Positions 35,569-45,061 of a stretch of 64,000 nucleotides of DNA are shown in pieces. Position numbers and translations under genes: made by a program. Each line of letters opens with the position of its first letter. Position 1 is the first letter of the stretch. Under the pieces are notes generated by a model that was given only the letters and a program-made list of their open reading frames with translations, was not told where the DNA came from and searched no databases. Source of the DNA: JAGDZR01 sp049115695 (GTDB taxonomy: Bacteria; Bacteroidota; Bacteroidia; Cytophagales; Cyclobacteriaceae). Location: the NCBI GenBank assembly GCA_049115695.1, contig JAGDZR010000004.1, positions 1 through 64,000 of the forward strand. Reading direction: 5' to 3'.

Positions 35569-37518
35569 TCAATAACCCGGGTTCTGATATGCAGCTTTCT
35601 CGCCATCCGAGATTTGCATTGCGTCTATCTGCCCCTGAGGTATTGGACGTAAGTAATGATGTGGTTCAATAGTTCTAACTACTGTCTCTGCTGAACGATC
35701 ATCATACCCAATGCCACCAATTTCATATGAAGCAGCCACATCAGCCCATGTTTGGGTTCTTACCAAATCATGCCACCTGTAACCTTCTCCAAAATATTCT
35801 CTGGATCGTTCTTCGAGGATATAATCAATATCAATGGTTGCAGGAGTTGCCGCTACCATAGCAGCACTATTGTCCTCAATTCTCTCAACTTGATCACCAT
35901 TATCAAATCTCCATCTACCTGCTCTCGCACGAATAACATTGATCAAATCATATGCCGATTGCCCAGCAGATGTAGTAGCTCCCTTAACGGCAGCTTCGGC
36001 AGCAACAAAGTAAAATTCAGAGAACTTCAATATATTGAATGGACGAGTAAGTCCACCATTTGGTGATCCCAGCCCGTCACCATTGTCAGTTCTATAAGTT
36101 CCCAGTTTCCATAATCCTGGATATCTTCTTCTATTGAATTCTGATGGTCCGATTACATAATCAGATCTATCTGGCAACACGCCTGCGCCAACAGATGCTC
36201 CATTGATATAGCTTCCATCAGGTCTGTTGTAGTCAATAGCAGCATCATCCTCATCAAGGAAACTCAAAACTGCATCTCCAGGTTGGATGTCAGAGCCATC
36301 AGCACCAATTGCTGTAGGGATATCTCTACTAGAACTTTTGTCCCAGTTACCACGATAAGAAGTAACGAACGTACCATCATATCTAGCGTCCAAATCTTTC
36401 TCAGCAAAAGTCTCTTTGAAAACTCCCTGAACAGGCGCCATTCGTGTCCATGGACGTCCAAAACTTTGGGCTGCTTCTCTTTGTACAGTAGCCAGGTTAT
36501 TGGCACCATCAGTACTTGTAGAGCTTCTGATCACTGTGTAGTTCCATGTCACCATCCATACGGCCATATTGGCCCTGGCTCCACCACCCCATGTAAGTCC
36601 ATCTCCATTGTAGAACTCACTTGTTTCTGTACGATCGGCGTAAAACATTTCTTCCGGATTCCTATCGTTAGGTGCATGATGCAAGTCATAAAAGTACTCT
36701 TCCAATGCGTATGGTCCAGGGTTGTTAATTCCCTCAACTGCTACATCATAAGCCATTTGGAAATATTGAGCAGCGCTCAGCCCATCAGGATCATTTCTGC
36801 TTGCCTCTGGATAAGTAGGAATGTTATTTGGATTCTCCAGCCACCAGGCATAAGTCAAATATGCCTTTGCGAGTGCCAATCTTGCCACATTTTGAGTTAC
36901 TCCTCCAGTTACACGACCTGCTTCAGGTAAATCTGTAACTGCCGTCAACAAATCAGGAAAGATTGCTCTGGTATAAACCTCAGGTACAGTATTTCTGACA
37001 GATCCTCGTTCTGCAGATGTATTGAAGGCAAGTTCTCCCGAACCAAGATCCAAAGGAACACCTCCGAAATTTCTAACCAACTCAAAGTACATCCAGGCTC
37101 TGAAAAACCGGGCTTCTGCCGTTAAATCAGCAGACAATCCTACTTCAACGGCATTTTGAATGACACCACTAGCAGTGTTGATCGCCGCGTATGAATTGTT
37201 CCACAGCACATCTGATCGACTTCCTTCGGCAGTCAGCTCTGCTTGTCCACTGAAGTCGTGTCTCAAGAAGTTGCCATCTGCAGACTGTGCCCATGTGTAT
37301 TCATCCGTTCCTGTTTCCAGTGAATTGTAGTAATAAGGATTACCATAGATATAGCGAAGATTCGCATATAAAGAAGTTATCCCACCCAATACACCAGTTT
37401 CCGTACCGAAAAACTCGGGTGTATATTTTGCTTTTGGCTCTTCGTCCAACAAATCTGAACAGGCGACAAAAATCATCGCACCTAACAGAGATAATGCTAT
37501 TAATACTTTACTTTTCAT
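35569..37518 (-). CDS. SusD/RagB-family glycan-binding lipoprotein
   Basis: This 649-residue protein has a lipobox (IFVAC) and a SusD-like fold: LLDEEPKAKYTPEFFGTETGV, helix-rich TPR segments (VEVGLSADLTAEARFFRAWMYFELVR, VTQNVARLALAKAYL) and the C-terminal RagB signature EERSREYFGEGYRWHDLVR. SusD proteins are outer-membrane lids of SusC channels that bind oligosaccharides. It is 11 bases after susC, the normal order, and ends at a good terminator. The substrate is probably (glucurono)xylo-oligosaccharides, judged by the locus. Confidence 0.95.
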   Translation of the reverse strand: MKSKVLIALSLLGAMIFVACSDLLDEEPKAKYTPEFFGTETGVLGGITSLYANLRYIYGNPYYYNSLETGTDEYTWAQSADGNFLRHDFSGQAELTAEGSRSDVLWNNSYAAINTASGVIQNAVEVGLSADLTAEARFFRAWMYFELVRNFGGVPLDLGSGELAFNTSAERGSVRNTVPEVYTRAIFPDLLTAVTDLPEAGRVTGGVTQNVARLALAKAYLTYAWWLENPNNIPTYPEASRNDPDGLSAAQYFQMAYDVAVEGINNPGPYALEEYFYDLHHAPNDRNPEEMFYADRTETSEFYNGDGLTWGGGARANMAVWMVTWNYTVIRSSTSTDGANNLATVQREAAQSFGRPWTRMAPVQGVFKETFAEKDLDARYDGTFVTSYRGNWDKSSSRDIPTAIGADGSDIQPGDAVLSFLDEDDAAIDYNRPDGSYINGASVGAGVLPDRSDYVIGPSEFNRRRYPGLWKLGTYRTDNGDGLGSPNGGLTRPFNILKFSEFYFVAAEAAVKGATTSAGQSAYDLINVIRARAGRWRFDNGDQVERIEDNSAAMVAATPATIDIDYILEERSREYFGEGYRWHDLVRTQTWADVAASYEIGGIGYDDRSAETVVRTIEPHHYLRPIPQGQIDAMQISDGEKAAYQNPGY

Positions 37519-37529
37519 TATTCTTCTGT

Positions 37530-40500
37530 TTAAAAAGTTAAATTAAGACCAACAAAATAGTTTCTCGTCTGAGGTGCATTTGCTGCCTGTACGAGCGTTC
37601 TACTTCTGTAAGTATTGTACGACTGATTCTCACGTCCTCGAGAGTTAGTCTCAGGATCCAGACCCGATTCCTTGTTGTACTCAGAGAACATCACAAAAGG
37701 ATTTTGTGCCGTTACATAAAGTCTGAGTTTGTCAAAACCAGCGTCTTGCAAGAAACCTAAACTCTCAAAGTTATACGCAAGCGTCATGGCTCTTACCTTC
37801 ATATAAGATGCATCGAAGTAAGCCAAAGTTCCAGCGTATTTTAGGTTATCTCCATCTCTAAATCCACCTGGATCTGGATACTTTGCGTCTGTGTTTGATG
37901 GAGACCAGTAATCAATCTTCACATTACCATTTCTACCATCCATCAGGTTCACACGACCAGTAGGTCCGTAAAGCGTACTAACCAGAATACCTCCGGCCTG
38001 ATAGGCTCCAATAATTGAGAAATCAAAGTTTTTGTAACCTACATCAATATTGAAACCGCCTTGAAAATTAGGATCCTGGCTTATTGGCACTCTGTCTTCA
38101 GAGTTAATGGCTCTTGCAGGAGTTCCATCTTCGTTGTACTCACCATTGTACTGCACCTTAATCATACCAGGATGACCTTCTGGCTCCAGAATATCCATGT
38201 GCTCATCGCCTTCCTGCCACATGCCAATTCGCTCATAATCATATATCACATTGATCGAATGACCAACAAACCACCAGTTTCCTTCATCTCTCTCGGATCC
38301 ATCAGCCAGCGCCATCAGTGTGTTCTTATTTCTATAAAAGTTGAGTCCTGCATTAACAGACCAGCCGTTCGCATCCTCAACAATCACACCATTCAATGTC
38401 AACTCAATTCCTTTGTTTTGAGTCTCTCCAATGTTTTGTAGCACTCTGTCACTACCTGAAGTTTCCGGTAGACTCACATTCAACAACAAGTCTTTGGTGT
38501 TTGTTACATAGTATTCCATTGTACCAGACAATCTATTGTCTAGCAGTGCAAAGTCTACTCCAACATTTAGGGTTTCAGAATATTCCCATCCAACATTTGG
38601 ATTAGGTAATGCACTTACAAAAAAGCCAGTAACATAACCGTCAGGTCCATGATTGTATGGTGTAGATGACAAAGTACCCAAAGTTTGATATGGGCTCAAT
38701 GACTGGTTGGCAGTCTGTCCATAACCAACACGTAGTTTTAATCTGTTCAGTGCAGATACACCGCTCATGAAGTTTTCATTTCCGATGTTCCATCCTGCTG
38801 AAATAGCTGGATATGTATGCCATTTATTCCCGTCTGCCAATCTTGACGACCCATCAGATCGAACAGTAGCAGTCAACATGTACTTATCTCTGTACTCATA
38901 CTGAACACGTCCCATATAAGACAACAATCCCCATAGTTCATACCTTTGATTACCAGGATTGATCAATATGTCACCCGCTGCTTCTCCAAGGTTGTAAAAT
39001 TGGAAGGCTTCAGCAGGAATATCACGCGCATTCATGTTGGAACGGTGATACTTTCTTTGGCTCGCAGAATACATCCCGATAACATTAATGTGATGACCAC
39101 TGAAGTCGCGATCATATATCATCATGTTCTCAGCAGTCCAGTCATAAGTATGCTGGTTGTCAACAGTTGCACTAGACAAATTTTCTGCATTGAAGTTGAC
39201 TACACCTCTTCCTGTGAATGAACCTTCATTTCTTTGTCTGTAGTTTACCCCTAAATTTGACTTAAACTTTAAACCTTCAACCCATGGAATGTTTATCTCA
39301 CCATATAATGTATTGTAACTCGCCAGGTTTCTCGTCTCTCTCACCCAAAGACCACCAAGTCCATCAATCACATCTTCAGTGAGTACATAGCTGTTATCAA
39401 GGATCTGAGAAATGGTCCTTTTAGTCGTACCGTCTGCATTAAATGGATCTGAAATTGGTGTTGCACTGTTTGCAAAACCCACTCCTACCTGATTGCCTTG
39501 CGAAAGGCTGTAAAGACTATTAGTTGAAAAACCAACATTAATAAAATCACCAATATTTTGATCAAGAGAAGCCCTTAATGAATACCTGTCAAATGCCTGA
39601 GTTGGTACCAATGATTCATCATGGAAATATCCTACTCCGAAGTTGTAACTGCCTGAAGATGTTCCTCCGGAAACTCCAATATTATGGCTTGAAAATGATG
39701 CCTTATCCTTGTAAAAAAGATCTTGCCAGTCAGTATCTGTGGTTGCGCTTTCATCTGCTCCAAAAGTCACAACACCTCCAGGCTCACCACTTTCCGTATA
39801 CCTTCCAGCATCTTGTCTTAACTGAACAAATTCCTCGCCATCCATCATAGGGTACCTTGAAAAAGCTTTTTTCATCCCCATGACAGTATTGTAAGAAATG
39901 CGCGGAGCATCTCCCTTCTTCCCTTTACTTGTAGTAACGAGTATAACGCCATTAGCTCCCCTGGAACCATAAATGGCTGATGCAGAAGCATCTTTTAGGA
40001 TGTCCACGCTTTCGATATCATTAGGGTCGATATCATTTAAATTCCCAGGGAATGGAATTCCATTTAATACGATTAGCGGATCATTGCTAGCGGTTAATGA
40101 TCTCACCCCTCTAATTCTAATCTGCATGGTAGTCCCGGGTTCAGAACTTGTCTGACTGATTTGAACTCCAGGTAATCGTCCCTGTAGGGAAGTGGAAATA
40201 TTCGCTGCAGGAATCGACCTGATGTCTTTACCTTCAATCGAAACCACCGAACCAGTAACTGCCTCTCTTTGCTGGGTACCATAACCCACCACGACAATTT
40301 CTTCCAGCACTTCGGAATCTGGACTCATTTGCACATCGATGACTGACCTGCCACCAACAGTTATTTCTTGTTTCTCCAATCCAATAAAGGAATAAACAAG
40401 AACGGATTCATCTGATGGCACGGTAAGATTGTACCCCCCATCAATGTCTGTGATTGTACCGGAAGTTGTTCCTTTCACTTGAACGGTAACTCCTGGTAAA

Positions 40501-40613
40501 CCCTCTCCTTCAGGGCCTGTTACAGCACCTGATACACCACGCTCCTGAGCGTACAATCTGCCCGTAAGCAAACACGCGAACAAAAGCGCACTAATCTGTA
40601 AGGTTCTCTTCAT
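37530..40613 (-). CDS. SusC/RagA-family TonB-dependent outer-membrane transporter
   Basis: This 1027-residue protein has a signal peptide (MKRTLQISALLFACLLTGRLYA), an N-terminal CarboxypepD_reg-like domain (GPEGEGLPGVTVQVKGTTSG), a TonB-linked signature (EEIVVVGYGTQ), a plug with RIRGVRSLTASNDPLIVLNGIP and SIYGSRGANGVILVTTSKG, and a long beta-barrel ending FVGLNLTF. I chose the ATG at 40613; a further in-frame ATG at 40655 would put 14 residues in front of the signal peptide. SusC imports oligosaccharides with SusD, which follows after 11 bases. Three LacI operators lie upstream between 40727 and 41024. Confidence 0.95.
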   Translation of the reverse strand: MKRTLQISALLFACLLTGRLYAQERGVSGAVTGPEGEGLPGVTVQVKGTTSGTITDIDGGYNLTVPSDESVLVYSFIGLEKQEITVGGRSVIDVQMSPDSEVLEEIVVVGYGTQQREAVTGSVVSIEGKDIRSIPAANISTSLQGRLPGVQISQTSSEPGTTMQIRIRGVRSLTASNDPLIVLNGIPFPGNLNDIDPNDIESVDILKDASASAIYGSRGANGVILVTTSKGKKGDAPRISYNTVMGMKKAFSRYPMMDGEEFVQLRQDAGRYTESGEPGGVVTFGADESATTDTDWQDLFYKDKASFSSHNIGVSGGTSSGSYNFGVGYFHDESLVPTQAFDRYSLRASLDQNIGDFINVGFSTNSLYSLSQGNQVGVGFANSATPISDPFNADGTTKRTISQILDNSYVLTEDVIDGLGGLWVRETRNLASYNTLYGEINIPWVEGLKFKSNLGVNYRQRNEGSFTGRGVVNFNAENLSSATVDNQHTYDWTAENMMIYDRDFSGHHINVIGMYSASQRKYHRSNMNARDIPAEAFQFYNLGEAAGDILINPGNQRYELWGLLSYMGRVQYEYRDKYMLTATVRSDGSSRLADGNKWHTYPAISAGWNIGNENFMSGVSALNRLKLRVGYGQTANQSLSPYQTLGTLSSTPYNHGPDGYVTGFFVSALPNPNVGWEYSETLNVGVDFALLDNRLSGTMEYYVTNTKDLLLNVSLPETSGSDRVLQNIGETQNKGIELTLNGVIVEDANGWSVNAGLNFYRNKNTLMALADGSERDEGNWWFVGHSINVIYDYERIGMWQEGDEHMDILEPEGHPGMIKVQYNGEYNEDGTPARAINSEDRVPISQDPNFQGGFNIDVGYKNFDFSIIGAYQAGGILVSTLYGPTGRVNLMDGRNGNVKIDYWSPSNTDAKYPDPGGFRDGDNLKYAGTLAYFDASYMKVRAMTLAYNFESLGFLQDAGFDKLRLYVTAQNPFVMFSEYNKESGLDPETNSRGRENQSYNTYRSRTLVQAANAPQTRNYFVGLNLTF

Positions 40614-40726
40614 AGTTGACTTAGTTAAAAGAATAGTTCTATATGTATTATTCACCTAAAGCGACACACCCCGTCGGATTTTAAACTTTAAATGAGCAGT
40701 AAACGTATGTAAAATTTTTAGATTAC

Positions 40727-40738
40727 GCAACCGATTGC
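40727..40738. promoter_or_regulatory. LacI-type operator GCAACCGATTGC (susC proximal)
   Basis: In GATTACGCAACCGATTGCTT, 114 bases before the susC ATG. Its centre is 121 bases from the next operator, close to the 124-base spacing before GH115. Confidence 0.8.
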
Positions 40739-40847
40739 TTACATAATATTAACAAATTATAAAATAATGTAATATTTACACTTTATAATCTAGTATTTTG
40801 ACCATTAAAACCGCTTTTTAGCCAAGGTATAAAACCAACATATTAAT

Positions 40848-40859
40848 ACAACCGATTGT
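40848..40859. promoter_or_regulatory. LacI-type operator ACAACCGATTGT
   Basis: A palindrome with both half-sites of the ACAA/TTGT form, in the divergent region between susC and the 763-residue FG-GAP gene. Confidence 0.7.
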
Positions 40860-41012
40860 GTGTTTATATATTTACAGATATGAAGAAGGGCCTGATATTT
40901 AGATCACCTAGCTTGTTCAGAATGATACAATGTTTAGAATATAGCTACTTTTGACCCTAAAACGCACGAAGTAAATTATGCCACTACTCAATTAACACCA
41001 CATCAGTGATTA

Positions 41013-41024
41013 TCAATCGATTGC
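41013..41024. promoter_or_regulatory. LacI-type operator TCAATCGATTGC
   Basis: This site lies 64 bases before the ATG of the FG-GAP gene at 41088 and 165 bases (centre to centre) from the operator at 40848. Confidence 0.7.
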
Positions 41025-41087
41025 ATTAATTACCTTATTATCTAGCAATTTTATTCGTATAATTGATCATTATCTAAATTCATATCA

Positions 41088-43379
41088 ATGAGGAGTAAAT
41101 ATGCCAGGGTGCTAAGCGCGGAACTGAGAATACTGATTGTGCCTTTTTTTCTTCTATTATTTCTACAGGATTGCAATCAGCCCTCCGATAAATACTCTTC
41201 CAATGCCATCAGTCATACAGAAAAGGAACGATTACCAACGGAAACGCTGGATATGATATCAAAAGTCCGTGAAGCTGTAAATAGAATCGATCTAACTTAT
41301 GCCCCTTACATATTAAGCTCGAAGAAAATACCACTGATGAAATCCGAATTGGCTCGAATACGAGGCAATGAGCGATACATGCTGTTATTCTCATACGGCA
41401 CTGAATTGCTCAACGCAGGGAGAACCCGGGAAGCCATAGATGCACTTGAAGAATTGCTGTCGGCTATTGGTAAAACAAATAACAGCTCCACCGGAGAGGC
41501 CCGGTATTTGACCTTGAAGCAATTAGCCGTGGCTTTCATGAGATTAGGTGAACAAGAGAACTGCCTACTCAATCACAATGAGGAGTCTTGCATAATGCCC
41601 TTCAGCGCTAAGGCACAACACATTCAACGGGAAGGCTCTGAAAAAGCCATTGAGTTACTTAAGGAGGTTCTTACCATAAGACCTACAGACCTGGACTGCC
41701 AATATTTAATCAACGTTGCTTATATGACTTTAGGTGAGTACCCTAACAACGTACCAGAGGCTTACCTAATTCCCCCTTCCTATTTCAATTCCTCCGATTT
41801 TCCTCCATTCAAAGACATTGCTATGCATGTCGGGGTTGATGAGAATAATCGATCTGGTGGTTTGAGTATGGATGATTTCAATGGTGACGGCTACCTTGAC
41901 ATCATTGCTTCTTCATGGGGATTCTATGATCAAATCAAATACTTTGAGAATGACAAGCAGGGAGGATTTATAGACAAAACAGCCTTGGCGGGTCTAAATG
42001 GTGTAACCGGGGGGCTCAATCTCCGTCATGCAGATTACAACAACGATGGTAACATGGACTTTCTAATACTTCGAGGCGCATGGCTATCTGTCAACGGTCG
42101 AATACCTAACTCCTTGATGAAAAACAACGGAAATGGCACCTTCACCGATGTGACTGTCGAGTCGGGCATTTATTCCGAACATCCCACTCAAACAGCCGAA
42201 TGGCTGGATGTGGATTTAGATGGTCACCTGGATTTGTTCATCGCCAATGAATGGGATGACTATCAAAATAGTCATTGCGAATTATTCCACAATCAGGGGG
42301 ATGGGACATTTCAGAACATCTCATTTAAAGCCAATATCAACGAAACCGGTTATTATAAAGGAATCTCTAGCGGTGACGTCAACAATGATGGCTATCCGGA
42401 TATCTACTTATCCGACTATGATGGCCCAAATGTTCTGCTGATCAATAATTCGATGACCGCTGGCAAGCCTAGGTTTGAGACAGCCGGGCCCAAGGCCAAT
42501 GTTAGTTATCCAATTGCCAGTTTTCCCACCTGGATATTCGACTATGATAACGATGGCTATGAAGATATCTTCGTTTCCGGATACTCCACTCCGGGAGTGC
42601 TACCTGCTCCAATGTTCATGGAAAATGTGGTCCAGCATAAAATCGGCAACCACCCCATGCTCTATCACAACAATGGAGATGGCACATTTAATGAGGTGTC
42701 TATCCAAATGAATCTATCTGAGTCAGCAGCTACTATGGGTTGTAATTTTGGAGACCTGGATAATGACGGGTTCTTAGATTTTTATTTGGCTACCGGTGAT
42801 CCTGATTACTTCTCCATCGTCCCTAATCGGATGTACAGAAATGTGGCAGGTACAAAATTTGAAGATGTGACCTACAGCGGAGGTTTTGGTCATGTTCAGA
42901 AAGGTCATGCAATTGGCTTTGGGGATATCGACATGGATGGCGATCAGGACATCTATGCTGTAATGGGGGGAGCATATGAAGGTGACGTCTATAGAAATTT
43001 GCTTTTTGAAAATCCGTTAGGCAATGAAAACAATTGGATCAATATATTACTTCAGGGAACTTTGAGTAATCGATCAGCAATTGGAGCTAAAATTATCTTG
43101 ACAATTGAGGAATCAGGGGAAGAAAGGAAAATATACCACACTGTCGGAATTGGAGCGAGTTTTGGCGGGAACAGTACCTTGGCAGAAATTGGTATTGGGT
43201 CTGCTAAAACAATCAAACACATTGAGATTAGATGGCCTCACCTTTCCAAACCCACATCTGAGTTTACCGATGTATCAATGAATCAGACGGTTAGAATAAC
43301 AGAGGGTGGGGCAATCGAAGCACTTCAGCTACCCACCACACCTTTTAAAAAAGGTGATCATGGACATCAACATCACTAG
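41088..43379 (+). CDS. CRTAC1-type FG-GAP/ASPIC-UnbV lipoprotein with helical N-terminal domain, 763 residues
   Basis: The lipobox is FLQDC. Residues about 50-230 are helical and TPR-like (LLNAGRTREAIDALEELL, EKAIELLKEVLTIRPTDLDC). FG-GAP blades follow, with SMDDFNGDGYLDI, DYNNDGNMDFL, DVDLDGHLDLFIAN, DVNNDGYPDIYLSD and DIDMDGDQDIYAVMGG, then an ASPIC/UnbV-type end (NRSAIGAKIILTIE, SFGGNSTLAEIGIGSAKTIKHIEIRWP) and a His-rich tail (DHGHQHH). This type differs from the two 1.1-kb-codon paralogues by its TPR-like start and single propeller half. It is divergent from susC. Function is unknown; surface exposure and Ca2+ binding are inferred. Confidence 0.85.
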   Translation: MRSKYARVLSAELRILIVPFFLLLFLQDCNQPSDKYSSNAISHTEKERLPTETLDMISKVREAVNRIDLTYAPYILSSKKIPLMKSELARIRGNERYMLLFSYGTELLNAGRTREAIDALEELLSAIGKTNNSSTGEARYLTLKQLAVAFMRLGEQENCLLNHNEESCIMPFSAKAQHIQREGSEKAIELLKEVLTIRPTDLDCQYLINVAYMTLGEYPNNVPEAYLIPPSYFNSSDFPPFKDIAMHVGVDENNRSGGLSMDDFNGDGYLDIIASSWGFYDQIKYFENDKQGGFIDKTALAGLNGVTGGLNLRHADYNNDGNMDFLILRGAWLSVNGRIPNSLMKNNGNGTFTDVTVESGIYSEHPTQTAEWLDVDLDGHLDLFIANEWDDYQNSHCELFHNQGDGTFQNISFKANINETGYYKGISSGDVNNDGYPDIYLSDYDGPNVLLINNSMTAGKPRFETAGPKANVSYPIASFPTWIFDYDNDGYEDIFVSGYSTPGVLPAPMFMENVVQHKIGNHPMLYHNNGDGTFNEVSIQMNLSESAATMGCNFGDLDNDGFLDFYLATGDPDYFSIVPNRMYRNVAGTKFEDVTYSGGFGHVQKGHAIGFGDIDMDGDQDIYAVMGGAYEGDVYRNLLFENPLGNENNWINILLQGTLSNRSAIGAKIILTIEESGEERKIYHTVGIGASFGGNSTLAEIGIGSAKTIKHIEIRWPHLSKPTSEFTDVSMNQTVRITEGGAIEALQLPTTPFKKGDHGHQHH

Positions 43380-43381
43380 GT

Positions 43382-45052
43382 TCAATTCAGCTGAAATACT
43401 TTCAATTCAGCATCATTGTTAGCAACAACTACAAATTGCTTGTTTCCAATCATTAGCACTTCCATGTCTCGAGCGTTTAAATCATTGTAGAAATTGGGAT
43501 CACTATGAGATCTCATCCCTCCTTTTGAATCTCCAAGAAGCACAAACCCCACATTTCCATCATATCTCACCGTCTCCACCTCCGCTTCGTGAATGGCACC
43601 AACTCCTAATACATCCAAATGACCGTCTTTGTTAACATCTACAAAAGCAAATGACCTGATCGGCCCAAGTTGCGCTTGATTAGGTAGATATTTCATACTG
43701 AATTCACCAGCTCCCTTGTTTTCAAGATAAACAGATCTGAACTCATTCGCAGTTTTGTGAAATGAGGCCATTAGCGTTTCTTCCCCGTAAATATCCATCA
43801 GTGATGACGCTGCAAATTCCTTGTAGCTCGTAATTTTATCACTTACAAACGGATTTTGTTCTGTAGAACACTCCTTACCTCTTATTGGGACAAGGTTGCC
43901 GTTGTACTGCTTGCTCAAAAGCATATCGTACTTCCCATCTTCATCAAGGTTATTTCCAAAAATATGTAAGGGACTCTCTTTGGATGGATGAAACTTATTG
44001 TTACCTCCCAGATTTCCTATGAAATAATCTTCATCACCGTCCAAATCAAAATCAATTGCTGAGATAGTATTCCACCAACCTGACATGTTGCTGAGGGTAG
44101 TGTCATTGCGTTTTACCAATTGTCCATTTCGATTCTCCAAAAGGGTGATTGGCATCCACTCTCCCACAACAATCAGATCACTATCATTGTCACCATCAAA
44201 GTCTGTCATAACCATGTCATTCACAATTCCCACATCTTGCAAACCAATAGAAACCGACTCAGTGACATCTGTGAAGACACCCTGAACATTCTCTAGTACA
44301 AAGGATTTGGCTGCCAATGGGTATTTCCCCGGAACGACATGAGCTCCTACGATGAGATCAAGATCACCATCAGCATCATAATCAAGTGAAACAACCGATT
44401 TTGATGCACTCACAATGGATGGCAGTTTACCTCTTTTTGTGAATTTTCCAGTTCCATCATTCAGATACAATCGATCAAGCAGCAGATCGCTTGTTTCTTC
44501 CAATTCGTAACCTCCACTGGTTACATAAAGGTCTAAATCACCATCATTATCTGCATCAAACAAATGCGCACCATTATCTTCAAACTTGCTATCTCCTTCA
44601 AGGAGCCATTGATCAGTTTTTTCAAAATTCCTTCCGCTTTTTTGAAGGTAAACTTCTGCGGGTTGATCCTTCCCTCCTGCCAGAAAAATATCAGTTAACC
44701 CATCTCCATTCAAATCACCTACTTCTATCGCAGGGCCTTGTTGAGATTGCTTTTGCGGCAACAATACCTGGAGCGAAAAGTCATTGAACTCATTCTCATT
44801 GTGTTTGTATCCTAAATTCAACGCTGAAGGATCTACCTCCTCAAAAAATGAATCCCTTTTGATAGATCCCTCAGTTTTCTCTTTAGCCTCGGCATACTTC
44901 AGTATGACCAGATTATTTGCCTTCACATTCTCCTGTATCGATACCTTTCCATCAGGCCAGATCACCTGGATTTTCTTAACCCCTTGCTCCTGAGCAACAC
45001 CGAAACTCAACTGGTTAGGTACAGATGATTGATAACCTCTCGAAAGAAACAC
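43382..45052 (-). CDS. Downstream fragment of the interrupted FG-GAP/UnbV gene
   Basis: This open frame of 556 residues starts at a GTG three codons after the internal TAA and covers the end of the UnbV domain and the second propeller half (DLNGDGLTDIFLAGG, DADNDGDLDLYVTSGG, DFDGDNDSDLIVVG). It has no signal peptide, so as a separate protein it could not be exported. I regard it as part of the broken gene. Confidence 0.4.
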   Translation of the reverse strand: MFLSRGYQSSVPNQLSFGVAQEQGVKKIQVIWPDGKVSIQENVKANNLVILKYAEAKEKTEGSIKRDSFFEEVDPSALNLGYKHNENEFNDFSLQVLLPQKQSQQGPAIEVGDLNGDGLTDIFLAGGKDQPAEVYLQKSGRNFEKTDQWLLEGDSKFEDNGAHLFDADNDGDLDLYVTSGGYELEETSDLLLDRLYLNDGTGKFTKRGKLPSIVSASKSVVSLDYDADGDLDLIVGAHVVPGKYPLAAKSFVLENVQGVFTDVTESVSIGLQDVGIVNDMVMTDFDGDNDSDLIVVGEWMPITLLENRNGQLVKRNDTTLSNMSGWWNTISAIDFDLDGDEDYFIGNLGGNNKFHPSKESPLHIFGNNLDEDGKYDMLLSKQYNGNLVPIRGKECSTEQNPFVSDKITSYKEFAASSLMDIYGEETLMASFHKTANEFRSVYLENKGAGEFSMKYLPNQAQLGPIRSFAFVDVNKDGHLDVLGVGAIHEAEVETVRYDGNVGFVLLGDSKGGMRSHSDPNFYNDLNARDMEVLMIGNKQFVVVANNDAELKVFQLN

Positions 45053-45061
45053 TTCCTGATA

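Noticed and set aside
36283..36930. 215-codon plus-strand frame opposite susD
   Set aside because: It is antisense to a clear SusD frame and its translation is rich in Ser, Cys and Ile without domain features.
43379..43382. Overlapping or fused genes at the meeting point of the 763-residue and the broken FG-GAP genes
   Set aside because: The genes converge with a two-base gap; both stops are normal and no fusion is possible on opposite strands.
44391..44402. LacI operator-like sequence ACAACCGATTTT in a coding region
   Set aside because: It lies inside the FG-GAP gene, lacks the second half-site and has no promoter near it.
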